Origin: Antarcticimicrobium sp040365005 | GTDB taxonomy: Bacteria; Pseudomonadota; Alphaproteobacteria; Rhodobacterales; Rhodobacteraceae | NCBI RefSeq assembly: GCF_040365005.1 | Contig: NZ_BAABWV010000001.1 | Span: forward strand, 372,001 to 436,000 | Direction: 5' to 3' | Length of the DNA stretch: 64,000 nucleotides | Shown here: piece after piece, positions 9,882 to 18,252 of the stretch | How the letters are laid out: the number at the start of each line of letters is the position of its first letter | Numbering within the stretch: position 1 is the first letter of the stretch | Made by a program: the position numbers and the translations under genes | The notes under the pieces: generated by a model | The model's input: only the letters and a program-made list of their open reading frames with translations | What the model was told of the DNA's origin: nothing | Database searches by the model: none

Positions 9882-10085
9882 TATTGCTGCCTCTGACCTT
9901 CGGTTCGTCACGTTCGGCCCGGGTACCGGACCAGTCCCTCTGGCGCCTGTCGCGCCTTGTTTCCACGGCCTCCCTTGGGCAACCCGGTCTGCTGCGGGGC
10001 CGCGCCGGACCCTCGCATCGGGCGTTCTGCCCGTGCCGCGTAATGCTTGCTGTGCCGTTCTTGCGTGCTGAGGGCCTAGTGCTAT

Positions 10086-10132
10086 CCACTAGATTTAGTG
10101 GCCGCCCAGCTAGCCCACACAATTTGGAGCAA
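10086..10132 (-). promoter_or_regulatory. Tandem NrdR-box-like operators of nrdJ
   Basis: Two 16-base sites match the NrdR consensus (acaCwAtATaTwgtgt): CCACTAGATTTAGTGG at 10086-10101 (12 of 16) and ACACAATTTGGAGCAA at 10117-10132 (10 of 16). Their centres are 31 bases apart, the usual helical phasing of NrdR pairs. The upstream box overlaps the probable -10 element, consistent with repression of nrdJ when nucleotides are sufficient. NrdR itself is not in the window. Confidence 0.7.
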
Positions 10133-10150
10133 TCCAGAGGGAAGGGTCAA
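10121..10150 (-). promoter_or_regulatory. Probable sigma-70-type promoter of nrdJ
   Basis: On the minus strand TTGACC (10150-10145) is followed after 18 bases by CAAATT (10126-10121). The -10 lies within the upstream NrdR-like box. This would give nrdJ a leader of roughly 230 bases. Confidence 0.45.
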
Positions 10151-10491
10151 CGGTTTTATTTGGAGTCCGAGGCCATATTTGTTGTTGACCCCTGCCGCCA
10201 CGAAAACGCTCCACGATTCTTCCACAGGATGCTGCGCAGCAGAAGTTCACAACCGGGCTCAACCCCGCGCCGGAACCTCTTTCTTCGCAAGGCAAAACCG
10301 GGATCGGCCAGGACGCGCGCCAATGCGGCGCAGCATGGGCGCCGAATTTCCGGGCAAACCACGCGACTCGCAACGGATCGGCGCCTGCCCCCCTTCGTGA
10401 TACCGATGAGTCGCCAGCTATGGCACCTGTTGACGCGCTGGAGGGCCTGCAGGACTCCCGGCCCGGATCCTGTACCGCCGCCCCCAAGACC
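10133..10491. other. Intergenic region upstream of nrdJ
   Basis: Besides the -35 element of nrdJ near its left edge, nothing clear is visible in these 360 bases. No frame has a credible ribosome site and no tRNA-like fold was found by eye. Confidence 0.45.
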
Positions 10492-10531
10492 AAAAAGACC
10501 CGCCGCGTTTTACGCGGCAGGTCTGGTTTTT
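10492..10531 (-). terminator. Rho-independent terminator of TRAP operon 1
   Basis: A 12-base stem (AGACCYGCCGCG paired with CGCGGCAGGTCT, one mismatch) with a short T-rich loop lies at 10496-10524. Five T follow it when read on the minus strand. It sits 50 bases after the dctP stop codon. Confidence 0.8.
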
Positions 10532-10581
10532 CGGATCTGTCTCCGTTCGGAACGGGTCGGCTGAACCGCCCCGTTTCGGGA

Positions 10582-11673
10582 TCACTCGGCGCAGGCGCGG
10601 ATCTTTTCGATGTCCGGGCCGTTCGGCGTCCGACCCAGGTTGAACGGGGCGGATGCATCGCGCCACTTGGCGTAATCGGCCAGGTACTCGAGCTGGCTCA
10701 GATAGACCTTTGCGGAATCGGGGTTCTCGCAGGCGGTCTCCTCGATCACCACGTTGGCCATTTCCTGCACCTTGGCGAGGGTCTCGTCGTCATAGCGCGA
10801 GATCTCGATCCCGGCGTCGATGAACTGCTGATAGGCCTCGGTGGCGCGCTTCTCGGTGAAGGACAGCGACCAGATCAGGTTGGCTTGCGCCGCGATCTTC
10901 AGGTTTTCCTGGGTTTCCGGCGACAGGGCATCCCAGGATGCCTTGTTGATCATCACGCCGAAGATCGACGCCGACTGGTGCCAGCCCGGAGTCGCCCAGT
11001 ACTTGGTGACCTGCTGGAAGCCGCCGGAGAAGTCGACGTTGGGGGTCGAGAATTCGGCCCCGTCGATCACCCCACGCTCCAGCGACTGGTAGATTTCGCC
11101 ACCGGCCATGGAGACCTGGTTGCCGCCGAGTTTCTCGAGCAGACGGCCCTGTTCCAGCCCCGAGAGACGCAGACGCTTGCCCTTGAGGTCTTCCAGCGTG
11201 ACGATCTTTTCGTTGGTGCGGAAACCGGATTCGTTGTTGGTCACGCCATAGGGCAGGTAAACCATGCCGAACTTGCCGTAGATCTCGTTGTAGAGCTCCG
11301 CGCCGCCCCACTGTTCGATCCAGTTGACGTAGTCGACCGCGTTGAACAGGCTCGCCGTGGTGGCCAGCGGCGAGAAGGCCGAGTTGCGGCCGGCCCAGTA
11401 ACCCGGCCAGTCGGCGCCGGCCTGGATGGTACCGGATTCGACGGCGCCAAAGACTTCACCAGCGGGGACAAGCGCGCCGCCTTCGAAGAATTCGATGGTC
11501 AGATCATCACCGGTCAGCTTGTTGGCAAGCTCGACGAAATGCTTGTCCATCTCGATCAGTTCGAGCGAGGTCGGCCAGGTGGTGGTCATGGTCCAGCTTT
11601 CCTGGGCCACGGATTGCGTCGCAATCCCCGCCGCCAGCGCCAGGCCGGCCATCATAGTTGTCTTGATCGTCAT
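10582..11673 (-). CDS. TRAP transporter substrate-binding protein, DctP family (system 1)
   Basis: 363 residues with a signal peptide (hydrophobic 7-22, cleavage after VAQ near 24). This is the periplasmic binding component that hands a carboxylate-type solute to the TRAP membrane proteins. A GKRLRLSGLEQGRLLEKLGG segment holds the arginine that in this family pairs with the substrate carboxylate. The fold is closer to the TakP/2-oxo-acid-binding branch than to the classic C4-dicarboxylate DctP. The ATG follows a GAGGAGG site. It is the last gene of a Q-M-P operon, 17 bases after the large permease gene. Confidence 0.92.
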   Translation of the reverse strand: MTIKTTMMAGLALAAGIATQSVAQESWTMTTTWPTSLELIEMDKHFVELANKLTGDDLTIEFFEGGALVPAGEVFGAVESGTIQAGADWPGYWAGRNSAFSPLATTASLFNAVDYVNWIEQWGGAELYNEIYGKFGMVYLPYGVTNNESGFRTNEKIVTLEDLKGKRLRLSGLEQGRLLEKLGGNQVSMAGGEIYQSLERGVIDGAEFSTPNVDFSGGFQQVTKYWATPGWHQSASIFGVMINKASWDALSPETQENLKIAAQANLIWSLSFTEKRATEAYQQFIDAGIEISRYDDETLAKVQEMANVVIEETACENPDSAKVYLSQLEYLADYAKWRDASAPFNLGRTPNGPDIEKIRACAE

Positions 11674-11690
11674 TTCACATCCTCCTCAGG

Positions 11691-13013
11691 TTACTTGGTA
11701 TAAAGGGTTTCGGGCAGCCAGGTGACCAACTGCGGGAACAGGGCAATCGCCACGCACATCATCAGGATCAGCCCGATGAACGGCAGCACGCCGATGATGA
11801 TCTGCGAGGTCTTCACCGACCGGGGCGCGATGGCCCGCAAGTAGAACAGCGCGTATCCGAACGGCGGCGTCAGGAACGAGGTCTGCAGAACCACCGACAT
11901 CAGCACGACGAACCACAACAGGCTCACGTCCATTTCCTGAATGATCGGCAGGAAGATCGGGAACGACAGCAGAACGATGCCGGTCCAGTCCAGGAAGGCG
12001 CCCAGGATGAAGACGATGAACATCATCATCGCGATCAGCAGCCAGGGTGCCATGTCGAGGTTGCGGATGATCTCCTGCGTGGCGCGCAAGCCGCCGGTGA
12101 TGTTGAACACGCCGGTAAAGGCGGTCGCGCCGATCACGATGAACAGGATCATCGCCGAGGTGCGGCCGGTCTCCAGCATGGCGCCGTAAAAACTGCGCCA
12201 GTGGAACTTGCCGCGCATGATCACGATGACAAGGGCCAGTGCCGCGCCGATGGCCGAGGCCTCGGTCGCGGTGGCAATCCCGGCCAGAAGCGACCCGAGA
12301 ATGCCGAGGATCAGCACCAGCGGCGGCACCGCCTCGATCGCCAGCATGCGCAACAGTTCCGGCTTGCTGATCTTCTCGTCCGGCTCGACCGCCGGCGCCA
12401 TGTCGGGGCGCACCACCGAGACGATGAACACCCAGACCGCATAGAGCAGGCCCAGCACCACGCCGGGCACCATGGCCCCGGCAAACAGCTCGCCCACCGA
12501 GAGCGGCGAATAGCTGGCCATCAGGATCAGCATGATCGACGGCGGAATGAGGATGCCGAGGCAGCCGGAGGCGGCAATCACCCCGGTCGTCAGCGTCGCA
12601 CTATAGCCGTATTGCAGCATCGGCCGCAGCGCCATCACCCCCATCACGGTGATCGAGGCGCCGATGATCCCGGTGGTCGCCGCCAGCAGGATGGAAATGA
12701 ACACCACCGCCAGCGCCAGCCCGCCTCGCACGTTCGACATCAGCAGGCGCAGCGACTCGAACATCTTGTCGGTCACGCCGGAGTCGGACAGGAATCGCGC
12801 CATCAGGATGAACAGTGGAATCGCGATCAGCGTGAAATTGTCCAGCACGTCGCCGAAAATCCGGTTGATCACGATGCCCAGCACCATCGGCTTGCCCGCG
12901 ATCAGGGCCCCCAGAACGGCGGTTCCGCCCAGCACAAAGGCCAGCGGGTGCCCCATGAACAGGCCCAGCAGCAGCAGGCCGAACATGCACAATGCGATGA
13001 GCTCAGGCGTCAC
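11691..13013 (-). CDS. TRAP transporter large permease, DctM family (system 1)
   Basis: 440 residues, almost entirely hydrophobic helices, the usual size of DctM. This subunit carries the sodium and solute pathway through the inner membrane. Conserved blocks include IPLFILMARFL, GITxAS-like turns in the GIIGASITVMG region, the IPPSIMLIL helical hairpin and SFLTPPFGYALFYL near the C-terminus. Translation starts at a GTG (13013-13011) inside the end of the small permease gene, an 11-base overlap, so the two are translationally coupled. Confidence 0.93.
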   Translation of the reverse strand: MTPELIALCMFGLLLLGLFMGHPLAFVLGGTAVLGALIAGKPMVLGIVINRIFGDVLDNFTLIAIPLFILMARFLSDSGVTDKMFESLRLLMSNVRGGLALAVVFISILLAATTGIIGASITVMGVMALRPMLQYGYSATLTTGVIAASGCLGILIPPSIMLILMASYSPLSVGELFAGAMVPGVVLGLLYAVWVFIVSVVRPDMAPAVEPDEKISKPELLRMLAIEAVPPLVLILGILGSLLAGIATATEASAIGAALALVIVIMRGKFHWRSFYGAMLETGRTSAMILFIVIGATAFTGVFNITGGLRATQEIIRNLDMAPWLLIAMMMFIVFILGAFLDWTGIVLLSFPIFLPIIQEMDVSLLWFVVLMSVVLQTSFLTPPFGYALFYLRAIAPRSVKTSQIIIGVLPFIGLILMMCVAIALFPQLVTWLPETLYTK

Positions 13014-13503
13014 TGGGCATCTCCTGTCGGTTCAAGACGAGTTTGAGGAATTCCGAGATCCCCTGCAAAAGCAGCAGGGCCGCCGCCAGCGACATGGCCA
13101 TCTTGAGCGGGTAAACCGGCAGCTGGACCGAGCCATAGGTGGTCTCGCCCTGCGCAAAGGACCGCATCCCGAAGTCATAGGACCGGGTCATGAAGACCCA
13201 GGCGAAAGGAAAGAAGAAGATCACGTATCCCGCCGCCTCGACCCAGCGCCGCGCGGTCGAGCCGAGCATCTCGGTGACCAGGTCGACCCGCACATGCGCC
13301 TGGTGGCGCAGCGCATATCCGCCAAGCATGACGAAATAGAAACCGTACATCTGCTTGGTCACGTCGAATGCCCAGCGGGTGGGTTCACTCAGGACATAGC
13401 GCATGAAAACGTCGTAGATGATGATCGTCGCGAAGATGACCGCCACGATCGAGACGATCCTGCCAACAAGTTCGTTCAGCCGGTCGATGAAATGAATTAA
13501 CAT
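13003..13503 (-). CDS. TRAP transporter small permease, DctQ family (system 1)
   Basis: 166 residues with four predicted membrane helices, typical of DctQ, which stabilises the large permease. The start is placed at the ATG at 13503 because it has a GAGGGAGGG site just upstream; an upstream in-frame start (13569) would add 22 residues unlike the family. It is the first gene of the Q-M-P operon. A short dyad lies about 80 bases upstream at 13584-13595. Confidence 0.9.
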   Translation of the reverse strand: MLIHFIDRLNELVGRIVSIVAVIFATIIIYDVFMRYVLSEPTRWAFDVTKQMYGFYFVMLGGYALRHQAHVRVDLVTEMLGSTARRWVEAAGYVIFFFPFAWVFMTRSYDFGMRSFAQGETTYGSVQLPVYPLKMAMSLAAALLLLQGISEFLKLVLNRQEMPSDA

Positions 13504-13583
13504 CGCAACCCTCCCTCTTGGCCGCGACAATATCGCCGTTTCCGCCAGAGGCAAGTGGTTAAGCGGCATGAATGTTGCGAGTA

Positions 13584-13595
13584 CGTAGTTCTACG
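13584..13595 (-). promoter_or_regulatory. Candidate operator upstream of TRAP operon 1
   Basis: CGTAG-TT-CTACG is a perfect dyad in an otherwise AT-richer stretch 80 bases before dctQ. The regulator is unknown. The site does not match the LysR-type boxes found at the neighbouring cluster. Confidence 0.35.
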
Positions 13596-13820
13596 GCATT
13601 GATTTCTATTACTTAAAGTGCACCCCCCTGAGTCTTGGGGGCAACTCGCGCCGGGGCGGGTTCTGGTTGCATACCCTCCATCATGAAAACGGGATCAATA
13701 GGAGGTTTCAACCCTCGCGTTGTGATTGTCCAACCCCTGGCATCGCATTACCAAAGGGTTGATCAGAGCATCGGCCCGGTCACGTCCTGCGCGATCCGGG
13801 CCATCGGAACCATCGGGGGG
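13596..13820. other. Intergenic region between aldehyde dehydrogenase and TRAP operon 1
   Basis: It lies between the stop of the aldehyde dehydrogenase and the dctQ promoter area. A short C-rich/G-rich hairpin (CCCCCC near 13622 with GGGGG near 13636) could end the upstream transcript, but it has no T tail on the minus strand. Nothing else is recognisable. Confidence 0.4.
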
Positions 13821-15257
13821 TTAGCTGATGGCGGCGGTGTGCCAGACGTTCTTGACGGTCAGGTAGTTGTCCAGCCCCTCGGAGCCGCCCTCGCGTCCAT
13901 AACCGCTCGACTTCACCCCGCCAAAGGGGGTTTCGGGCAAGGAGGCCTCCAGCGTGTTGATCGAGAGATTGCCCACCTCGACCTCGTCGATCATCCGGTC
14001 GATGTAATCGGCGCGGTTGGTGAACCCATAGCCCGCCAACCCGTAGGGCACGGAATTGGCCTGCGCGATGGCCGCGTCCAGATCCTTGACGGGATTGAGC
14101 ACGGCGACGGGGCCAAAGGGCTCTTCCTGCATGATCCGCGCCGAGTTGGGCACATCGACCAGAACCGTCGGCTGAAAGAAATACCCAGCGTTGCCAAGCC
14201 GCGCGCCACCGGTGCGCACCTCGGCGCCCTGCGCCACCGCATCCTCGACCAGCCCGGTGAGGACGGGCACCCGGCGGTCATTGGCCAGCGGTCCCATCTC
14301 GACCCCGGCCTCGACCCCGTTGCCGACGACGGTGGCCGCCGCACGCTCGGTAAAACTCTCGGCAAACTCGTCGAAAATGCTCTCATGCACGAAGAACCGG
14401 GTGGGCGAGGTGCAGACCTGCCCGGCGTTGCGCATCTTGCGCACGGCGCTGCTGATGGCGGCCCTTTGCACGTCGGTATCCTCGCAGACGATCACCGGGG
14501 CGTGGCCGCCCAGTTCCATCAGGACGCGGGTGTCACTTTGCGCCGCAAGCGCGGTCAGATGGCGGCCCACCGTGGTCGAGCCGGTCAGCGCCACCAGCCG
14601 CACCGCGGGCTGCGGGATCAGGAACTCCGAGATTTCCGAGGGCGTGCCGAAGACAAGGTTCAGCACCCCGGCCGGCAGCCCCGCCTCCTCGAAGGCGCGC
14701 ACGATGTGGATGGCGCCGGCGGGGGTTTCCTCGGCCGCCTTGAGAATGATCGAGCAACCCGAGGCCAGCGCACCGGCGATTTTGCGCGCGGGCTGGCTCA
14801 TCGGGAAATTCCACGGCGAGAAGGCGGCGACCACGCCGATGGGCTGGTGATGCACCGAGATCTTGGAGCCGGGCGCAGCGGGGATCACCCGGCCATAGGT
14901 GCGCATCGCCTCGCCGGCATCCCATTCAAAGAACTCGGCACCCCGGATCACCTCCAGCCGCGCCTGCGGCAGCGGTTTGCCATGTTCGGCGGTGATCGCC
15001 TGCGCAATCTCCTCTTGCCGCGCGCGCATGATCGCGGCGGCCCGCAGGATGATGTCCGCGCGATCCCGCGGCGATGTCCGGCGCCAGATCCGGAAGCCGT
15101 CCTCGGCGGCGGTCAGCGCGTCTTCGAGATCGGAAATCCGGGCATGCGGAAGGCGCCCGAGTTCTTCCTCGGTGGCCGGATTCAGCACCGGGATATCCTC
15201 CGGCGTCTTGCGCCATTCGCCGCCAATGAAGAGTTTCAGTTCCGGATAGGTGCTCAT
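13821..15257 (-). CDS. NAD(P)-dependent aldehyde dehydrogenase, semialdehyde dehydrogenase type
   Basis: 478 residues, full-length ALDH superfamily. The catalytic glutamate is in LMELGGHAP, the nucleophilic cysteine in NAGQVCTSP, and the cofactor region is FSPWNFP with TGSTTVGR. It resembles GabD-type succinate-semialdehyde dehydrogenases; oxidation of another semialdehyde such as 2-aminomuconate 6-semialdehyde is possible. The start at 15257 (MSTYPELKLFIGGEW) has a GAGG site and aligns with family N-termini; an earlier in-frame start (15332) would add 25 unrelated residues. It lies downstream of and co-directional with nadX and lysR, but has its own LysR-type dyad about 80-100 bases upstream. 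Confidence 0.9.
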   Translation of the reverse strand: MSTYPELKLFIGGEWRKTPEDIPVLNPATEEELGRLPHARISDLEDALTAAEDGFRIWRRTSPRDRADIILRAAAIMRARQEEIAQAITAEHGKPLPQARLEVIRGAEFFEWDAGEAMRTYGRVIPAAPGSKISVHHQPIGVVAAFSPWNFPMSQPARKIAGALASGCSIILKAAEETPAGAIHIVRAFEEAGLPAGVLNLVFGTPSEISEFLIPQPAVRLVALTGSTTVGRHLTALAAQSDTRVLMELGGHAPVIVCEDTDVQRAAISSAVRKMRNAGQVCTSPTRFFVHESIFDEFAESFTERAAATVVGNGVEAGVEMGPLANDRRVPVLTGLVEDAVAQGAEVRTGGARLGNAGYFFQPTVLVDVPNSARIMQEEPFGPVAVLNPVKDLDAAIAQANSVPYGLAGYGFTNRADYIDRMIDEVEVGNLSINTLEASLPETPFGGVKSSGYGREGGSEGLDNYLTVKNVWHTAAIS

Positions 15258-15335
15258 TCCGACCTCGTTGCTGGCTGTTCCCTTGCGCAAACTGTCCTGC
15301 GCCGGCGGCATCACCACAACTGAATTGAACAAATA

Positions 15336-15360
15336 CCGATATCGGAAAGACGAATATCAG
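15336..15360 (-). promoter_or_regulatory. LysR-type box 1 (aldehyde dehydrogenase promoter)
   Basis: On the plus strand, CCGATAT (15336-15342), an 11-base spacer starting CGGAAA, then ATATCAG (15354-15360). This is the T-N11-A dyad of LysR regulators with arms GATAT/ATATC. It overlaps the last codons of the lysR gene and lies 80-100 bases upstream of the aldehyde dehydrogenase start. Closely similar boxes are at 17136-17181 and 19145-19167. Confidence 0.6.
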
Positions 15361-16322
15361 CTCGCCGGGGGCGTGCCGCCGATCCGGTTCGCCGCCGCGT
15401 GCAGCGCCTCGAGAAAGGTGCTGCCAGCGGGCGACAGGCTTTGCTTGCCGCGATAGGAAACCCCGACCGGCCCGGCCCCGAAGGGCGCGACCCAGTCGAT
15501 GCTGGCCAACAGCCCGCTCTGGATGTCGAGCGCGGCGACATGCGCGGGCATCAACCCGATGAAATCATGGGTACGCAACAGCGACCGGTTGGCCAGGTAG
15601 GACACCGATTCAATCGCGGTGCCGGGCACATACTGGCCCTGCCGGATAAAGAACTGTTCGGTCTGGCGGCGCAGGGTGGTTTCCACCGGCGGCAGGATCC
15701 AGCCAAAGGGTTTGAGCTGATCGAAGGAGACATTCGAGCGTTTTGCCAGCGGGTGCTGGGTGCCGGCCACCGCGAGGATCCGTTCATCAAAGAACTTTTC
15801 CTGCGTGATGTTCTCGCGGTGCCTCTGGCTGGGCAGCCGCCCCACCACCATGTCGATCTCACCCGAAAGCAGGCCGGGCATCAGAACCTCGTTGGTGCCC
15901 TCGACGATCTTGATCGCCACCTTCGGGCGATCCTTCAACAACTGTTCCACCGCCATCGGCAAGAGCGACGGGGACGCGGCCAGAAGCGTGCCGACCACGA
16001 CCCGGCCGCTGTTGCCCTCGTTCAGGTCCTCGAGCTCCTGCGCGGCGTTGGAGACCTGCGCGAAGATCAGTTTTCCGTGGCGGATCAGCGTCTCTCCGAA
16101 CACCGTCGGCACCACGCCGCGATTGGTCCGGTCAAACAGCTTCACCTCGAAATCAAGTTCCAGGTCCTGGATCATCTTGGTCGCCGCCGGCTGGGAAATG
16201 CTCAGGTCGTGGGCGGCGTTCTGGATGCTGCCGTGCTGGCCCACGGCGACGAGGAGCCGCAACTGGCGCAGCTTCAACCGGGTCATGGCGCGTTCGACGA
16301 TGCGGGTATGGCGGGTGGCCAT
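15357..16322 (-). CDS. LysR-family transcriptional regulator
   Basis: 321 residues. The winged helix-turn-helix is at roughly residues 15-75 (LRQLRLLVAVGQHGSIQNAAHDL followed by SQPAATKMIQ). The rest is a LysR substrate-binding domain with the DxxVGRLP turn. The start ATG has an AAGGAG site six bases upstream. It lies nine bases after nadX on the same strand, so the two form an operon. The matching dyads at the aldehyde dehydrogenase, nadX/dapA-like and dioxygenase promoters make it the probable activator of the cluster. The inducer is unknown; the binding domain resembles the GbpR/PcaQ-like branch of aromatic-pathway regulators. Confidence 0.92.
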   Translation of the reverse strand: MATRHTRIVERAMTRLKLRQLRLLVAVGQHGSIQNAAHDLSISQPAATKMIQDLELDFEVKLFDRTNRGVVPTVFGETLIRHGKLIFAQVSNAAQELEDLNEGNSGRVVVGTLLAASPSLLPMAVEQLLKDRPKVAIKIVEGTNEVLMPGLLSGEIDMVVGRLPSQRHRENITQEKFFDERILAVAGTQHPLAKRSNVSFDQLKPFGWILPPVETTLRRQTEQFFIRQGQYVPGTAIESVSYLANRSLLRTHDFIGLMPAHVAALDIQSGLLASIDWVAPFGAGPVGVSYRGKQSLSPAGSTFLEALHAAANRIGGTPPAS

Positions 16323-16331
16323 GGGCTCTCC

Positions 16332-17111
16332 TTAGATCGTGACGGGGGCGATCTGGCGCTCGATGGCCGCGATCGCGCTCATGGCGGCCAGGGCCGAACT
16401 GCGCGGGTTGTCGGGCAGCGTCTTGCCCTCGATCCGGAAGGTAAACCCGCCAAAGGCCCCTGTGGCGTGGATCTCATGGATATTGGCGGTGACTACGGGG
16501 TCGGCGATCAGTTGCACCCGCGTCGCATCGAAACCGGCCCCCGCCAAGGCGACGGCGGCGGCGACATTTGCATTCTTGGGATAGGCGATGGCGGCCTCGC
16601 GCGCGGTGCCCTCGAAATGGACCGCAGCGGCCGAAAGCGTATCGAGGTCAAGCTGCTGCTCGGCGGGCGATCCGCGCCAGCCAAGCGGTGGTTTGCGGCC
16701 GATGTAGGTCACCGCGTCCAGCCCCCCGACCCGCGCGGCCTGCAGGGTGTCGAGCGCGCCGATGGCGCCGCTGGCAAGGTGGAGTTGCGCCCTGCCCCTG
16801 CGCGCCGCATCTGCGAGCGCGTCGGCAAGGTCAGGATCGGCCAGCGCCCCGAGCGAGACGGTGATCAACCCGATCCCGCGCTCCAGAATCGCGCAGCCAT
16901 GTGCGGCCAGACCCGCGTGGCCGGCACAATCGACCATCACGGACATCCCTTCGGGCAGATCATCCACCGATCGGACGCGCGGAACACCCTCCATGACCCC
17001 GCCCGCCGGATCGGAGCGGACCAGAACGACATGCGGGCCAAGCTCGCGTTCGGCCAGGCGGTCCGCCACATACTGTCCGATGGCGCCTGCGCCGATGATC
17101 CCGATCTTCAT
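16332..17111 (-). CDS. nadX: L-aspartate dehydrogenase family protein
   Basis: 259 residues. The Rossmann glycine motif GIIGAGAIGQ opens the protein. The DUF108 signature follows as YPKNANVAAAVALAG, with the catalytic histidine region NIHEIHATGAFGGF. Members oxidise L-aspartate to iminoaspartate with NAD(P), feeding quinolinate and NAD synthesis or aspartate catabolism. The start at 17111 has a GAGG site and begins exactly at the Rossmann strand; an upstream in-frame start (17237) would run through the divergent promoter. It is the first gene of the nadX-lysR unit, divergent from the DapA-like gene, with two LysR-type boxes between them. A related amine substrate cannot be excluded given the cluster context. 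Confidence 0.85.
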   Translation of the reverse strand: MKIGIIGAGAIGQYVADRLAERELGPHVVLVRSDPAGGVMEGVPRVRSVDDLPEGMSVMVDCAGHAGLAAHGCAILERGIGLITVSLGALADPDLADALADAARRGRAQLHLASGAIGALDTLQAARVGGLDAVTYIGRKPPLGWRGSPAEQQLDLDTLSAAAVHFEGTAREAAIAYPKNANVAAAVALAGAGFDATRVQLIADPVVTANIHEIHATGAFGGFTFRIEGKTLPDNPRSSALAAMSAIAAIERQIAPVTI

Positions 17112-17135
17112 GCCAGCCTCCTGCATTGAAACTCT

Positions 17136-17187
17136 AGTATCCGAAATTGCCAAGGGCCTGATATCAAAATTTTGGATACCCAGTTTC
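17136..17187. promoter_or_regulatory. Tandem LysR-type boxes 2a/2b (nadX and dapA-like divergent promoter)
   Basis: Box 2a: AGTAT, 11-base spacer starting CCGAAA (17141-17151), then AAG. Box 2b: TGATAT (17159-17164), 11-base spacer, ATACCC (17176-17181). Together they also form a 12-base inverted repeat with one mismatch (17137-17148 and 17168-17179). Two phased half-strength sites are typical of LysR recognition and activation sites. Twelve bases from 17176 (ATACCCAGTTTC) recur exactly at 19162. Confidence 0.65.
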
Positions 17188-17289
17188 CCGGAATGCGGTT
17201 GGTTTCGACCGGCCAAGGCTGGCTTAGTGGCCGCCAAAGAACGACGCGAGCCGCGTCATTCGCCCCCCGCCCGCGACGGAGCCCAGCCG

Positions 17290-18243
17290 ATGAAATATTC
17301 CAAGACCGACGCCAAAGCCCATGCCCGCGAAACCATGCGCGGCATCTGGGCCGCGGCCCTCAACCCGTTTGACGACCAGTTGAAACTGGACGAGGCCGGG
17401 CTGCGCAGCAACATCCGTCACTGGATCGACGACCTGGGCATCCAGGGCCTGTTCATCGCCGGCAAGCAGGGCGAGTTCTGGTCGATGTCGCTGGAAGAGC
17501 GCAAGCGCAACATGACCATCGCCGTCGAGGAATGCGGCGACAAGGCCGGCACCATCATGTCGATCTCGGACCAGAACGTCGACACAGTGCTTGAGCTGGG
17601 CCGCCACGCGCAGGACTGCGGCGCCGACTACGTCGTCGTGCATGCGCCGATGCTCAGCTTTTGCCACGACCGCGACGAGGTTCTGTACAATTACTACAAG
17701 TATTTGTGCGATCGGCTCGACATCGGCATCGCCATGTGGAGCCACCCCGACAGCGGCTACCTGATGGAGCCGGAAACCTGCGCGCGGATCTCGGAATTGC
17801 CCAACATCATGGCGATCAAGTATTCGGTCCCGCGCGAGATGTATGCCCGGCTGACGCGAATGGTCGGCGACAAGATCCTGGTGTCCACCTCGGCCGAGGC
17901 CGAATGGCTCGACAACATCGAAGAACTGGGCTGGCAGCTCTACCTCTGTTCTTCGCCGCCCTACCAACTGCAAACGAAAAACGATCTGCGGATGCATGAG
18001 TACACCGAGCTGGCCTTTGCCGGGAAGTTCGAGGCCGCGCGCCGGGTGCGCGACAGCCTGGAACCGGTGCGCGCCGCGATCCGCGATACCAAGCCGGGCG
18101 GCAAACCCACGGCGCATGGCAAGTACTGGCAGGAGCTTCTGGGCCAGGTCGGCGGGCGCGTGCGTCATCCGATGCTGGAACTGACCGAAACGGAAAAGGC
18201 CGCGACCAGCGCCGCCTTCGAGGATTGCGGCCTGCAACTCTGA
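17290..18243 (+). CDS. DapA/NanA-family Schiff-base lyase (dihydrodipicolinate synthase-like)
   Basis: 317 residues, a class I pyruvate-type TIM-barrel lyase. The Schiff-base lysine is Lys177 in the IMAIKYSVP strand, and a GLFIAGKQGEFWSMS segment replaces the usual GTTGE(S/A) loop, with glycine, lysine and glutamate where DapA has threonines. The protein is therefore unlikely to be the housekeeping DapA and more likely a hydratase-aldolase or retro-aldolase of a catabolic route. A GGAG site lies nine to ten bases before the ATG. It starts a plus-strand unit with the EamA transporter ten bases downstream, divergent from nadX and behind the tandem LysR-type boxes. Confidence 0.85.
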   Translation: MKYSKTDAKAHARETMRGIWAAALNPFDDQLKLDEAGLRSNIRHWIDDLGIQGLFIAGKQGEFWSMSLEERKRNMTIAVEECGDKAGTIMSISDQNVDTVLELGRHAQDCGADYVVVHAPMLSFCHDRDEVLYNYYKYLCDRLDIGIAMWSHPDSGYLMEPETCARISELPNIMAIKYSVPREMYARLTRMVGDKILVSTSAEAEWLDNIEELGWQLYLCSSPPYQLQTKNDLRMHEYTELAFAGKFEAARRVRDSLEPVRAAIRDTKPGGKPTAHGKYWQELLGQVGGRVRHPMLELTETEKAATSAAFEDCGLQL

Positions 18244-18252
18244 TCCGCCGGG

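Noticed and set aside
5856..9896. A 1346-codon open frame on the plus strand opposite nrdJ
   Set aside because: It is an antisense reading of a GC-rich gene. It shows Ala/Gly/Arg/His-rich low-complexity sequence and no domain, and nrdJ is unmistakable on the other strand.
9882..10132. A cobalamin riboswitch in the nrdJ leader
   Set aside because: No B12-box-like element was seen by eye. A covariance-model search would settle it; a significant hit would overturn this.
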